Positions 1-6,891 of a stretch of 26,825 nucleotides of DNA are shown in pieces (position 1 is the first letter of the stretch; the number at the start of each line of letters is the position of its first letter). The notes beneath the pieces are model-generated. The model saw nothing but the letters and a program-made list of their open reading frames with translations, made no database searches and had not been told where the DNA came from. The position numbers and the translations under genes were made by a program. Source of the stretch: JABEVB01 sp049965775 (lineage in GTDB: Bacteria > Planctomycetota > Phycisphaerae > WQYP01); the NCBI GenBank assembly GCA_049965775.1, contig JBMFVX010000031.1, positions 1-26,825 on the forward strand. Direction: 5' to 3'.

Positions 1-1
1 A

Positions 2-241
2 AAAAACGCACCCGTCCGAACCCGACAGTACCTTAGGCGTCGGTACTGATTGTCCAATTCCGGCTGAACCAAGACAGTTGCGGCAGCCGCTGCCGCAGCA
101 GGCTTTGCGTGCCAAAAGGTAATCGCGCGACATCGCTCCGTTTTCGTCCTGCATGCGGCACAGTGTCCGTTTGCAACGCGGGCAGCAATCGCCCGGCGTG
201 GCATCGCGCAGAGCCAGACATTGCGGGCAGAACATAAACAT
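2..241 (-). CDS. Cysteine-rich zinc-ribbon / DUF5522-like protein, partial (3' end beyond left edge)
   Basis: An 80-codon open frame starts at ATG 239-241, directly after an in-frame stop, and runs off the left edge without a stop. The N-terminus begins MFMFCPQC and is followed by CPRC about 15 residues later, a paired CxxC arrangement that suggests a small zinc ribbon. Around residues 40-56 it reads RDYLLARKACCGSGCRNC, which resembles the CCGxGCRxC core of DUF5522-type proteins, thought to bind metal but of unknown function. No strong Shine-Dalgarno (SD) precedes the start. It is divergent from the DUF71 gene at 437. The cysteine pattern makes coding very likely; the family name is from memory of the motif, and the missing C-terminus could change the picture. 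Confidence 0.6.
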   Translation of the reverse strand, partial: MFMFCPQCLALRDATPGDCCPRCKRTLCRMQDENGAMSRDYLLARKACCGSGCRNCLGSAGIGQSVPTPKVLSGSDGCVF

Positions 242-436
242 CCACTGAGTTTAACGGCAGTTGCATGGCAATGCGAGATAGCGGTCTGATGTTGGCGGGT
301 GGAGCGGTGCACGGTTCTAAATGTTTGTCGCCGCGTTGGCCGAATGTGCCCGGTACGTTAAAGTGCGGGCGGTGCAACTTCGCATCGCCCTTGGCTGGTG
401 GTGCGTTTGGTTGTTAAACTTTTTCAGGTTAAACGC

Positions 437-1162
437 ATGGGTAAAATTAAAGTGGTGTTATCGTGGAGCGGCGGCAAAGACAGCGCCATGGCCCTGCACG
501 CTCTGCGCCGTGACAACCGCTATCAGGTGGTGGAGCTGCTCACAAGCGTTTCAGAAGAATACCGCCGCATAAGTCACCACAGCGTGCGGGAGGCGCTGCT
601 CGATGCCCAGGCCGCCGCCATCGGCCTGCCGCTGCAGAAGATTTATCTCCCATCCAATAACGGTAAACCCTGCACCAACGACACCTACGAAGCCATCATG
701 CGCACCACCATGGAAGCGTACAAAGCTCGCGGCATAAACACGGTGGCATTCGGCGATTTATACCTGGAGGACCTGCGGCAATGGCGCCAAAGTAATCTCG
801 CAAAGGTTGCAATGCAGGCGGTATTTCCGGTTTGGGGGCAACCTCCCATGCCCTTTGCGCGTGAGGTTATAGCGATCGGCTTCAGGGCATATTTATCTTG
901 TGTGGAAGATAAAATGGGCAAAAACTTTGTCGGCCGTCAGTACAATGCCGCTCTGCTGGCCGAGCTGCCTGCGGGAATATGCCCCTGCGGCGAAAATGGG
1001 GAGTTCCATACCTTTGTCTTTGCCGGGCCGATATTCGGCCAACCGCTGGATGTCGCCTTGGGGCAATACGTTTTGCGCGACGGGCGGCATTATGTGGACT
1101 TGCTCTTGCGGCAGCAGATTGCAACCGCAGCCGCCGAGTCGGCCGTCATGCCGCCCGTGTAA
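437..1162 (+). CDS. DUF71/COG2102 (Dph6-related) ATP-pyrophosphatase, probable B12-salvage type
   Basis: This 241-residue protein belongs to the adenine-nucleotide alpha-hydrolase family that includes diphthine-ammonia ligase (Dph6). The PP-loop SGGKDS sits at residues 11-16, FGDLYLEDLR at 105-114, and CPCGENGEFHTF at about 182-193. These enzymes activate a substrate by adenylation and then join an amine or ammonia. Bacteria lack diphthamide, so the bacterial branch does something else; published comparative genomics of DUF71 predicted a B12-salvage role for a subgroup. The next gene, 25 bp downstream, encodes a BtuF-like corrinoid-binding protein, which fits that subgroup. I chose ATG 437, which is preceded by CAGG about 8 nt away; a GTG at 398 would add 13 residues that match nothing. 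The family is confident; the exact reaction is unknown. Confidence 0.85.
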   Translation: MGKIKVVLSWSGGKDSAMALHALRRDNRYQVVELLTSVSEEYRRISHHSVREALLDAQAAAIGLPLQKIYLPSNNGKPCTNDTYEAIMRTTMEAYKARGINTVAFGDLYLEDLRQWRQSNLAKVAMQAVFPVWGQPPMPFAREVIAIGFRAYLSCVEDKMGKNFVGRQYNAALLAELPAGICPCGENGEFHTFVFAGPIFGQPLDVALGQYVLRDGRHYVDLLLRQQIATAAAESAVMPPV

Positions 1163-1187
1163 GCTGTAATAACCGAGGAGGCATCTC

Positions 1188-2117
1188 ATGCGGGTGGTAT
1201 CTTTACTGGCCAGCGGCACGGAAATTATTTATGCCCTCGAGCAAGGGCATTGCCTGGTGGGGCGATCGCATGAATGCGATAACCCGCCTGACGTGGCGGC
1301 TTTGCCGATGTGCAGCAGTCCGGCCTTTGACACCACGGTAAGCAGCGGCGCCATAGATGCCGAGGTGCGGCGGCGGCTGCGAACTGGCGAGCCGCTGTAT
1401 CACATTCATACAGAGCTTATTGAGCAACTCAAGCCGGACCTTATTATTTCCCAGTCGCATTGCCAGGTATGTGCCGTAACGCCGGACGATGTGCATCGCG
1501 CCGGATGCCGCATGCCGGCGCAGGTATTGGGACTTTCAATCGGCAGCCTCGCGGGCATCTATGACGGAGTACGCCAAATCGCCAAGGCGCTTGCGGTGCC
1601 AGCGCAAGGAGACCTGCTTGTGAAGCAAATGGCCCGCCGCATTGATGCGGTAACGGCGGCTGTTGCGGGGCGGGCGGCGCCGTCGGTGGTGCTGCTGGAG
1701 TGGACCGATCCCATCTTCGCCATGGGAAACTGGGGGCCGGAACTCATTGAGGCCGCCGGTGGCCGCCCCTTGCTGGGGGCAAAGGCGCAGCATTCGGCCG
1801 CGATTGAATGGGATGCAGTTGTGCAGGCCAACCCGGACGTGCTGATCATTGCACCGTGCGGCTTTGACCTGCCGCGTACCCGCAGCGAATTGACCCGGTT
1901 GCGATGGCTGCCGCACTGGCAAAAGCTACATGCGGTGCGAGCCGGTCGCGTGTTCTTAGCTGATGGCAACCGCTACTTCAATCGCTCCGGCACAACGGTG
2001 GTGGAAACAGTGGAAATGCTCGCCAACATATTGCATGGCCCGGTAGCGGGCGTGCCGGCACATGCGGATGCGTGGTGCTGGTGCAGCGCGTCGTCGCATG
2101 GTGCCGACGCAAAATAG
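1188..2117 (+). CDS. BtuF-like cobalamin-binding protein (TroA-type fold), no signal peptide
   Basis: This 309-residue protein is of the helical-backbone metal receptor/BtuF type. It begins MRVVSLLASGTEIIYAL and carries GRSHECDNP at about 25-33, both typical of corrinoid-binding proteins annotated COG0614. Later segments such as LLEWTDPIFAMGNWGPELIE and the closing GRVFLADGNRYFNR match the second lobe. Classical BtuF is periplasmic, but here the N-terminus begins directly with the first beta strand, so the protein should be cytoplasmic. No BtuC or BtuD transporter genes are visible. A perfect AGGAGG about 8 nt before the ATG supports the start. It is probably co-transcribed with the DUF71 gene upstream. 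Role inferred: capture or handling of a corrinoid inside the cell. A siderophore or haem ligand is less likely. Confidence 0.82.
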   Translation: MRVVSLLASGTEIIYALEQGHCLVGRSHECDNPPDVAALPMCSSPAFDTTVSSGAIDAEVRRRLRTGEPLYHIHTELIEQLKPDLIISQSHCQVCAVTPDDVHRAGCRMPAQVLGLSIGSLAGIYDGVRQIAKALAVPAQGDLLVKQMARRIDAVTAAVAGRAAPSVVLLEWTDPIFAMGNWGPELIEAAGGRPLLGAKAQHSAAIEWDAVVQANPDVLIIAPCGFDLPRTRSELTRLRWLPHWQKLHAVRAGRVFLADGNRYFNRSGTTVVETVEMLANILHGPVAGVPAHADAWCWCSASSHGADAK

Positions 2118-2229
2118 GTACCTGTGTAGCTTGACGGGCGGCTGATTGAATCGCTCTGTTTCGGCGCGAGTGCGGCTATCATGACAACAGGCTGCATGCC
2201 CGTTTCGGTCCCTGATAAAAGGATTTCAC

Positions 2230-2850
2230 ATGGCAGCCGCGAGGCGTTTAAATGAGTCATGGGTTGCGTATTGGGCGCTACTGCTGCCGATGGTTGTGCT
2301 GCTGGGGCTGCTCAGGAGCCAGTCGCTGCTTCAACGGGATGGGGGATATGAAGTCGGTGATCGAAACAGCCCCGCGACTTGTAGGCATATCGCCTTGTCG
2401 CTCGCTGCGGCGGAGGCTTGGACGGTTCACGTTCAGGAACCTCTTGCTGGTTGGCGGAACAACATTTGCGGTAATCGCATTCCCAAGGGCTGGTCGCTTG
2501 ACCGTTGGGAAGATGGTTTGGGTGTGAAGCGGTATCGGGTTGTGCCGGGCGGCTACCGCGATGTGGGATTTATCTGGTTTGATTCATATCGCTGCACCTC
2601 GCCAGATGTCCGTGGCCGGCCGCGGGTTGTCCCCGAGATACACAATTCGGCTGATGATTCGACAATCGTCCTTTATGTGTTGACGCGGCAGGGATTTAAG
2701 GGAATTGCATCGCGCAACCTGCACCTCGCTGATGGCGAAATAAACCACGACAGGCGTCTGGTTGACCGCATCTTCTTCGACCGTCCGCGCGGCAGCTGGA
2801 CGGATGTTGTGGAGTTATTTCATCTCAGGGCTACCAAAAGCGGAGAATGA
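2230..2850 (+). CDS. Hypothetical membrane-anchored protein
   Basis: I do not recognise this 206-residue protein. After MAAARRLNESWV comes a hydrophobic segment (about residues 13-27) that should be a membrane anchor or uncleaved signal, followed by a soluble domain of about 170 residues. That domain has many Trp and Arg residues and four cysteines, the last in a DSYRCTSPDVRG stretch. The fold and length could suit a periplasmic or exosortase-associated (EpsI-type) domain, but I see no diagnostic motif. AAGGA stands 8-10 nt upstream of ATG 2230, supporting the start. It lies 112 bp after the BtuF-like gene on the same strand and may or may not share its transcript. It converges on the DUF899 gene. 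Confidence 0.65.
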   Translation: MAAARRLNESWVAYWALLLPMVVLLGLLRSQSLLQRDGGYEVGDRNSPATCRHIALSLAAAEAWTVHVQEPLAGWRNNICGNRIPKGWSLDRWEDGLGVKRYRVVPGGYRDVGFIWFDSYRCTSPDVRGRPRVVPEIHNSADDSTIVLYVLTRQGFKGIASRNLHLADGEINHDRRLVDRIFFDRPRGSWTDVVELFHLRATKSGE

Positions 2851-2997
2851 AGGGTGGTGGTTGCAGCTGGTAAAGGGTGCGGAACGGGGGCGCGGCCAGG
2901 GACCGCGTCGCCCTGTTTCACCGCGAGGAGGACTCTCAAGACAACGGTGCCCCGTTTGGCTTCTGCCGATGGTAAACTTCTCTGTGCAGGCGGCACC

Positions 2998-3804
2998 TTA
3001 AGTTTGCTCTTCGGTGCTGTGGCAGCAGGAGCGAGCGGCGCCGGCCGGCTGGTCATATTCATCATGCCGGAGCCACCAGGGGCCTTTTTCGTTGCGGCCC
3101 TTGGGAGCGCGATCGAGCCATTGGTACATGCCCCAGAGAGCATCGAGGCCGCGGGCGTAGGTCGAGTAAGTGTGATACACGACGCCATCTTCGCGCACAA
3201 AGGCACTCATGCCCGGACGCTCGCGGCGGTACGCGCCCGCGTCGGTGCCGCAGGAGGCGGCAAATGCGGCGACCGGTGCAGGGACGCGCGCCATGTCCAG
3301 CGGATGCGGGTTTGAGCGATAATTGTATTCGAAGCCGCCGGAGCGCTGCTGCTGCGGCGTTATGTAAACTCCGAAATCAAAATTGAAGTCGCTGTCAGCC
3401 GAAGATGCCCATGGGAAGGTCCACCCCATTCGCTTTTTGTATGCCTGCAGGGCGGCCAGAGGAGCCCGTGAAACGGCCGCGAGCGTAACATCGTGGTGCG
3501 CCAGGTGGGCCACAAACCCATTGAAGCCATCGGCGATGGCAGAGCATGAAGGGCACCCGGCCGCGTAATCAGGCCCAAACATGAAATGATAAATAAGCAG
3601 TTGCGAGCGGCCCCGGAATAGCTCAGCCAGCGATGCAGCACCTTCATCGGTATCGAAGCGATATTCCTTTACCACCTTAACCCATGGCAACGCTTGTCGG
3701 CGACGTGCCAATTCGTCGCTGCGGTGTGTGAGTTCCTTTTCCTCTTGGAGCAGGTCCATTCGGGCGGCGAGCCATTCATCTCGCGTGACAATGCGGTTCG
3801 GCAT
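2998..3804 (-). CDS. DUF899 family thioredoxin-like protein
   Basis: This 268-residue protein is a DUF899 member: a thioredoxin-fold domain with a CPSC pair at residues 84-87 inside FGPDYAAGCPSCSAIADGF. Other family hallmarks are the N-terminal VTRDEWLAAR helix, LIYHFMFGP, GWTFPWASS, and the C-terminal HTYSTYARGLD segment. Members are predicted oxidoreductases without a firmly known substrate. AGGAG lies 7 nt before ATG 3804. The start overlaps the end of the upstream small membrane gene by 29 bp, so it is the last gene of a four-gene overlapping operon (ArsR, SRPBCC, membrane protein, DUF899). The C-terminal tail ends in CCHSTEEQT, adding two further cysteines that might be redox or metal linked. 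Confidence 0.9.
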   Translation of the reverse strand: MPNRIVTRDEWLAARMDLLQEEKELTHRSDELARRRQALPWVKVVKEYRFDTDEGAASLAELFRGRSQLLIYHFMFGPDYAAGCPSCSAIADGFNGFVAHLAHHDVTLAAVSRAPLAALQAYKKRMGWTFPWASSADSDFNFDFGVYITPQQQRSGGFEYNYRSNPHPLDMARVPAPVAAFAASCGTDAGAYRRERPGMSAFVREDGVVYHTYSTYARGLDALWGMYQWLDRAPKGRNEKGPWWLRHDEYDQPAGAARSCCHSTEEQT

Positions 3805-4123
3805 GTTGATTCTCCTGTTTAAAAGGGTGGGAACTTCGGTACCAGCAATACAGCCGGAGGGCTACCATCAGAATCAGCGCTCCGCCACCCAACACTATAA
3901 GCAGCCATCGCATGCGCGTTGCCGCCGGCACCGAGAGGGCAACACCGGTGCACAGCATGACGTAGGCGGCCAGACACAGCGGGCATTTGGGAACAACCAA
4001 AAGAATGCCGGTCGGCAAGGCCCAGGCGGTCATTTTGAGCAGCATACGACGCTTCGCCGTCGGAGATCGTGTCTTCGCGCCGGGCGGCGGGGGCGATCGG
4101 TCGCTTTGGCAGCAGGCTCTCAT
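3776..4123 (-). CDS. Small membrane protein with KCPLCLAAY motif
   Basis: This is a 115-residue protein with a basic N-terminus containing CC at residues 4-5, then two hydrophobic segments at roughly 33-62 and 70-92. The first carries PKCPLCLAAY, a CxxC pair in or at the membrane. Small bacterial proteins with PKCPxCLAAY are known but uncharacterised. The tail, HPFKQENQHAEPHCHAR, is histidine rich. I chose ATG 4121-4123, two bases after the SRPBCC stop; a start at 4180 would overlap that gene by 55 bp. Its end overlaps DUF899 by 29 bp. Sitting between an ArsR-regulated SRPBCC gene and a CPSC thioredoxin-like gene, it may pass electrons or bind metal across the membrane; that is inference only. 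Confidence 0.72.
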   Translation of the reverse strand: MRACCQSDRSPPPPGAKTRSPTAKRRMLLKMTAWALPTGILLVVPKCPLCLAAYVMLCTGVALSVPAATRMRWLLIVLGGGALILMVALRLYCWYRSSHPFKQENQHAEPHCHAR

Positions 4124-4125
4124 GT

Positions 4126-4593
4126 TTATTTCATCTTGCGCAGCTTTGCTTGGGCGAGTGTGCCGATGCGCTCCAGCCAATACTGCCAGCCGGTGGCGAC
4201 GCCGTCACGATGCTCGGGTGATATCAGGCCCATGGCGCGATGGCAGAAGGTGAGTCGCGTGGCGTCGCCATCGGGCTTGAGCCGGTACTGAACATGATTT
4301 ATCGCCGGATACGACATCATCAGAGGTCCGCATATTTCCAGCAGCGTGGGTGGCTTGATGACCTGCACCTGCCCCCAGAGGTGGCCCGCTTTGTCTCCAA
4401 GGTCGCGGTACCATCGCCCGCCGGGCCACGGTTCTATTTTCATGGGGAATGACTTGCCATCGGGCATCTGCACATCGGGGCCTATGCCGTCGAGGATGGC
4501 CTCAAAAGTGATGTGAATCGGCGCGGCAATGGTGATTTCCCTTGAGATGATGAACGATTCGATGAATTGGCGCTCCTGGGTGTTGGTGGTCAT
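4126..4593 (-). CDS. SRPBCC (AHSA1-like) domain protein
   Basis: This 155-residue protein has a START/AHSA1-like helix-grip fold. It opens with the typical ISREITIAAPIHITFEAIL strand and helix, includes WPGGRWYRDLG and GHLWGQVQVIKPPTLLEI, and closes with the long helix GVATGWQYWLERIGTLAQAKL. This fold encloses a hydrophobic pocket for a lipid-like or aromatic ligand, and in bacteria such genes often follow an ArsR regulator, as here. The start overlaps the ArsR stop as ATGA (4590-4593), giving translational coupling, and AGGA lies just upstream. It probably acts in the cytoplasm. The ligand is unknown. Confidence 0.9.
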   Translation of the reverse strand: MTTNTQERQFIESFIISREITIAAPIHITFEAILDGIGPDVQMPDGKSFPMKIEPWPGGRWYRDLGDKAGHLWGQVQVIKPPTLLEICGPLMMSYPAINHVQYRLKPDGDATRLTFCHRAMGLISPEHRDGVATGWQYWLERIGTLAQAKLRKMK

Positions 4594-4964
4594 GATGGTC
4601 CTTTCTGTTGTTGGGGGTTAGGCAAAAAAGTCTGCTCCCGGGCGCGGCGCTCAGCGAGCGCCTTGATACGCGCCAGGTGGTGATCCCAAAGCTGTTCAAA
4701 GGGTTTGACCCAGTCGTAAACGGTTTTAAGGTGGGCGGCATCAATGCGGTAGACGCGCTGCTTACCCTGCTTGACCACCGCCACTACCCCAACCTTACGC
4801 AGCACACCAAGGTGCTTGGATACCGCTGATTGCGGATGCCCTAAAAGCACAACAAGCGTTCCGACGGCCAAAGCGCCGCGCACGGCAAGCAGTTCCAGAA
4901 TTTGCCTTCGCCGCGGTTCGGCAATGGCATTAAACACGTCGGATGTTGTGCGAGCACGAGCCAT
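4590..4964 (-). CDS. ArsR-family winged-helix transcriptional regulator
   Basis: This 124-residue regulator shows the ArsR/SmtB winged helix: TTSDVFNAIAEPRRRQILELL, then the recognition helix region GHPQSAVSKHLGVLRKVGVV and the wing KQGKQRVYRIDAAHL. The C-terminal helix DWVKPFEQLWDHHLARIKAL is typical of the group paired with SRPBCC genes. I see no metal-binding Cys cluster in the alpha-3 or alpha-5 helices, so a small organic ligand or SRPBCC-linked signal is more likely than arsenic. The start is ATG 4962-4964; a TTG two codons upstream is possible but lies within the promoter-proximal bases. It heads the operon down to 2998 and probably represses it from the palindrome in its own promoter. 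Confidence 0.9.
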   Translation of the reverse strand: MARARTTSDVFNAIAEPRRRQILELLAVRGALAVGTLVVLLGHPQSAVSKHLGVLRKVGVVAVVKQGKQRVYRIDAAHLKTVYDWVKPFEQLWDHHLARIKALAERRAREQTFLPNPQQQKGPS

Positions 4965-4971
4965 TCGCAAT

Positions 4972-4999
4972 ATTATAGTCCTATATGGGAATATGTCAA
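4972..4999 (-). promoter_or_regulatory. Near-consensus sigma-70 promoter for the ArsR operon, leaderless
   Basis: On the minus strand TTGACA (4994-4999) and TATAAT (4972-4977) are separated by 16 bp. Only 7 bp lie between the -10 box and the ATG at 4964, so transcription should begin at or next to the start codon and give a leaderless mRNA. Confidence 0.75.
4974..4985. promoter_or_regulatory. Palindrome TATAGTCCTATA, likely ArsR operator
   Basis: A 5-bp inverted repeat (TATAG/CTATA with a 2-bp centre) overlaps the -10 box and the spacer of the ArsR promoter. ArsR-family repressors usually bind AT-rich palindromes there, so autoregulation is the simple reading. Confidence 0.5.
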
Positions 5000-5223
5000 G
5001 CGGCTGATTCTATGTGTGCTGCAAATGGGTCCTCTGATTTTCCGGGCGGCGTGCAGATTTGAGTTGTTGCGGCCCGCACGTCGGGCGCAGGCCTCTGTTT
5101 AGCCGACGGCTTGCCGGTGGTAACCGACCTGCAGCCCTTGGCGAGCCATTCCTAAGCGACCCGGCTGGGTACGCCGCCCGAAAAATGACCTCCGCAGCTA
5201 AGTTTTACCGCTTTTTGAATCGC
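5000..5223. other. Intergenic region between divergent arsR-type and rplU promoters
   Basis: The interval 4965-5317 has no convincing gene. Apart from the promoter elements listed separately, bases 5000-5223 hold only short open frames without an SD or a family resemblance. I see no tRNA-like or other structured RNA signature. Confidence 0.6.
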
Positions 5224-5252
5224 TTGAAATATTCGCCGGTGTGAGCAATAAT
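5224..5252 (+). promoter_or_regulatory. Probable rplU promoter
   Basis: TTGAAA (5224-5229) and AATAAT (5247-5252) are separated by 17 bp, a good sigma-70 pair. Transcription would start near 5259 and leave a leader of about 60 nt before rplU. Confidence 0.6.
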
Positions 5253-5266
5253 GCTGGGCTTGTTTA

Positions 5267-5291
5267 CGGGGCTGGCAATGGCTAGGCCCCG
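5267..5291 (+). promoter_or_regulatory. Leader hairpin upstream of rplU
   Basis: CGGGGC (5267-5272) pairs with GCCCCG (5286-5291) around a 13-nt loop, ending 15 nt before the GGAG SD (5307-5310). Ribosomal protein leaders are often autoregulatory. A link to L21 binding is inference. Confidence 0.35.
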
Positions 5292-5317
5292 GTACCGCAG
5301 TTTGGTGGAGTTAGCTC

Positions 5318-5635
5318 ATGGCTTATGCAATTTTTGAAGATTCCGGCACCCAGTTTAAGGTTGAGCCGGGAGATGTATTGGAAGTAGACCTGCGGCCGAT
5401 GGCAGAGGGAAGCGACACTATTACCTTCGATAAGGTTCTGCTGATTTCAGGCGATGCGGGCGTTAAGATCGGCCAGCCGCTGGTAAGCGGAGCCACCGTT
5501 ACCGCCAAATTGCTTGGGCAAATTAAAGACGACAAAATTTTTGTTGAGCGTTTTACGCGCCGCAAGGGGTTTCATCGCCGGGTAGGCCATCGTCAGAAGT
5601 ATCTGGCGATTAAGATCGAAGCCATCAACGGCTAA
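5318..5635 (+). CDS. rplU: 50S ribosomal protein L21
   Basis: This 105-residue protein is full-length L21, a 23S rRNA-binding protein of the large subunit. The sequence shows the usual start MAYAIFEDSGTQFKVEPGD, the middle KVLLISGDAGVKIGQP, and the signature FTRRKGFHRRVGHRQKYLAIKI near the C-terminus. GGAG 7 nt before the ATG supports the start. In most bacteria rplU is followed directly by rpmA (L27). Here it is followed by two hairpins and a convergent prenyl synthase, so L27 must be encoded elsewhere. It has its own promoter and a possible leader hairpin. Confidence 0.97.
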   Translation: MAYAIFEDSGTQFKVEPGDVLEVDLRPMAEGSDTITFDKVLLISGDAGVKIGQPLVSGATVTAKLLGQIKDDKIFVERFTRRKGFHRRVGHRQKYLAIKIEAING

Positions 5636-5647
5636 AAAAACTTTATG

Positions 5648-5670
5648 AACCGCGGGCAAAGCCTGCGGTT
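5648..5670. terminator. Hairpin downstream of rplU
   Basis: AACCGCGGGC (5648-5657) and GCCTGCGGTT (5661-5670) form a 10-bp stem with one G-T pair and an AAA loop. No T-tract follows on the plus strand; read from the minus strand it is followed by a run of seven T about 5 nt later. It may act for the convergent prenyl synthase transcript as well. Confidence 0.5.
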
Positions 5671-5690
5671 GGCTCACCCAATACGTGAAC

Positions 5691-5711
5691 CCGCACATTT
5701 CAGGTGTGCGG
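5691..5711. terminator. Second hairpin between rplU and the prenyl synthase
   Basis: CCGCACA (5691-5697) and TGTGCGG (5705-5711) form a perfect 7-bp stem around a 7-nt loop. It lies between two convergent genes, where a bidirectional terminator is expected, but lacks a T-tract. Confidence 0.4.
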
Positions 5712-5769
5712 TGGCTTGGCGTTGAATGCCGTATGGCGGGTGCCAATGCGGCGGCCGTAACAACTTCAA

Positions 5770-6780
5770 TTATAGTTCTCGACGGGTTACGAACTCGGCC
5801 ATTTCAGTGAGGATATCGCGCCATGGCCCCGCCGGTAAAATGCCGATGGCGCTGATGGCCTCGTCCACCAATTTTTGTGCGCGGCCGCGGGCGTAGGCGA
5901 TGCTGCTGCTGGGCATCAGCAGTTGCCGAACATGTTCCACACGGTCGTCGGCGGGCGATTCCAGCAGGCTTATCAACAATTCACGGTGTGAATCGGCGGC
6001 GTTGGCTAAAAAGTGAATCATGGGCAGCGTGAGTTTGCCCTTGTCAATGTCGCTGCCGAGCGATTTACCGACGGTTTTAGCTTGTCCGACAATATCCAGC
6101 ACGTCATCAATTATTTGAAACGCCAAGCCCAAGTGCCGGCCATAGAGAGCCAACGCCTCGACCACAGCATGCGGCGCATTAGATGCCATCGCCCCCAGGC
6201 GACAGGAAGTTTCAATGAGGCTGGCGGTTTTTCGGTAAATAATGTCGAAGTAGGCGGCCTCGCTGAGTTGCCAGTTTCCGCGGTTGAAGTTTTGCGTCAG
6301 TTCGCCCTCGCAAACCACGTTGGTGGTGTGGCCAATCAGCCGCGAATCAGACTGGCTTTCGAGGCTGCTGCAGAGGTGAAAAGCGTGGCTGATGAGGTAA
6401 TCGCCAAGCAGTACGGCCGCCTCGTTGCCGTGCAAATGGTTGATGGTGGCCCCGCGGCGGCGTATTTCAGCGCTGTCGAGAATGTCGTCGTGCACCAGAG
6501 TGGCCACGTGCACCATTTCGACCACGGTGGCCAGCACTACATGCCGATGGGTCAGAGGGTCTTCGCTGCCGTTGTCGGAGGTTTCGCCCGCCGTTGCCAA
6601 ACCGCAGAGCAGCACCAGCGTGGGGCGCAGCATCTTGCCGCGGAACCGCTCCACATGCTTTACCAGTTGCTGCACATGCGGCAGGTTGCTGGCCAGTTCG
6701 CGCGCAAAGAGCGAGTCCACCTCCTTGAGGTGCGGCTCAATAGCCCCGGCAATGGCAACGGCCGCCGGCAAAGCGGGCAT
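5770..6780 (-). CDS. Trans-polyprenyl diphosphate synthase
   Basis: This 336-residue enzyme extends allylic diphosphates with isopentenyl diphosphate to make the side chain of a respiratory quinone or a similar polyprenyl. RGKMLRP (47-53) binds diphosphate. The first Asp-rich motif DDILD is at 98-102, followed by RRRGATINH, and the second, DDVLD, at 225-229 within AFQIIDDVLDIVG; KGKLTLP follows. Residues just before the first motif are small (ATLVH), consistent with a long-chain product; that is inference. I chose ATG 6778-6780 because GGGGGA lies a few bases upstream; a TTG at 6843 would add 21 unmatched residues. The gene may be ispB or hepT-like; the chain length cannot be read from sequence alone. 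Confidence 0.92.
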   Translation of the reverse strand: MPALPAAVAIAGAIEPHLKEVDSLFARELASNLPHVQQLVKHVERFRGKMLRPTLVLLCGLATAGETSDNGSEDPLTHRHVVLATVVEMVHVATLVHDDILDSAEIRRRGATINHLHGNEAAVLLGDYLISHAFHLCSSLESQSDSRLIGHTTNVVCEGELTQNFNRGNWQLSEAAYFDIIYRKTASLIETSCRLGAMASNAPHAVVEALALYGRHLGLAFQIIDDVLDIVGQAKTVGKSLGSDIDKGKLTLPMIHFLANAADSHRELLISLLESPADDRVEHVRQLLMPSSSIAYARGRAQKLVDEAISAIGILPAGPWRDILTEMAEFVTRREL

Positions 6781-6862
6781 AGATGTTCCCCCAGCAAGAT
6801 TAAACCCGCCCGGCGCCGCAACCTGCACGCTCAAAACCAGCAAGGTTTCAAATCTTTTTGAA

Positions 6863-6891
6863 ATTATAGAAAACTTAAAACGCTAACGCAA
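6863..6891 (-). promoter_or_regulatory. Probable promoter of the prenyl synthase gene
   Basis: On the minus strand TTGCGT (6886-6891) and TATAAT (6863-6868) are 17 bp apart. The start site would be near 6856, giving a leader of about 75 nt before ATG 6780. Confidence 0.6.

Noticed and set aside
33..377. 114-residue minus-strand open frame
   Set aside because: It is in a different frame from the CxxC/CCGSGC frame, has no SD, and its composition (scattered Arg, Pro, Ser) looks like an antisense or shadow reading.
2854..3315. 153-residue plus-strand open frame
   Set aside because: Most of it lies opposite DUF899, which is a clear family. The peptide is Ala/Gly/Arg-rich with no motif.
6013..6861. 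282-residue plus-strand open frame
   Set aside because: Antisense to the prenyl synthase, whose Asp-rich motifs are intact; GC-rich antisense frames are often long.
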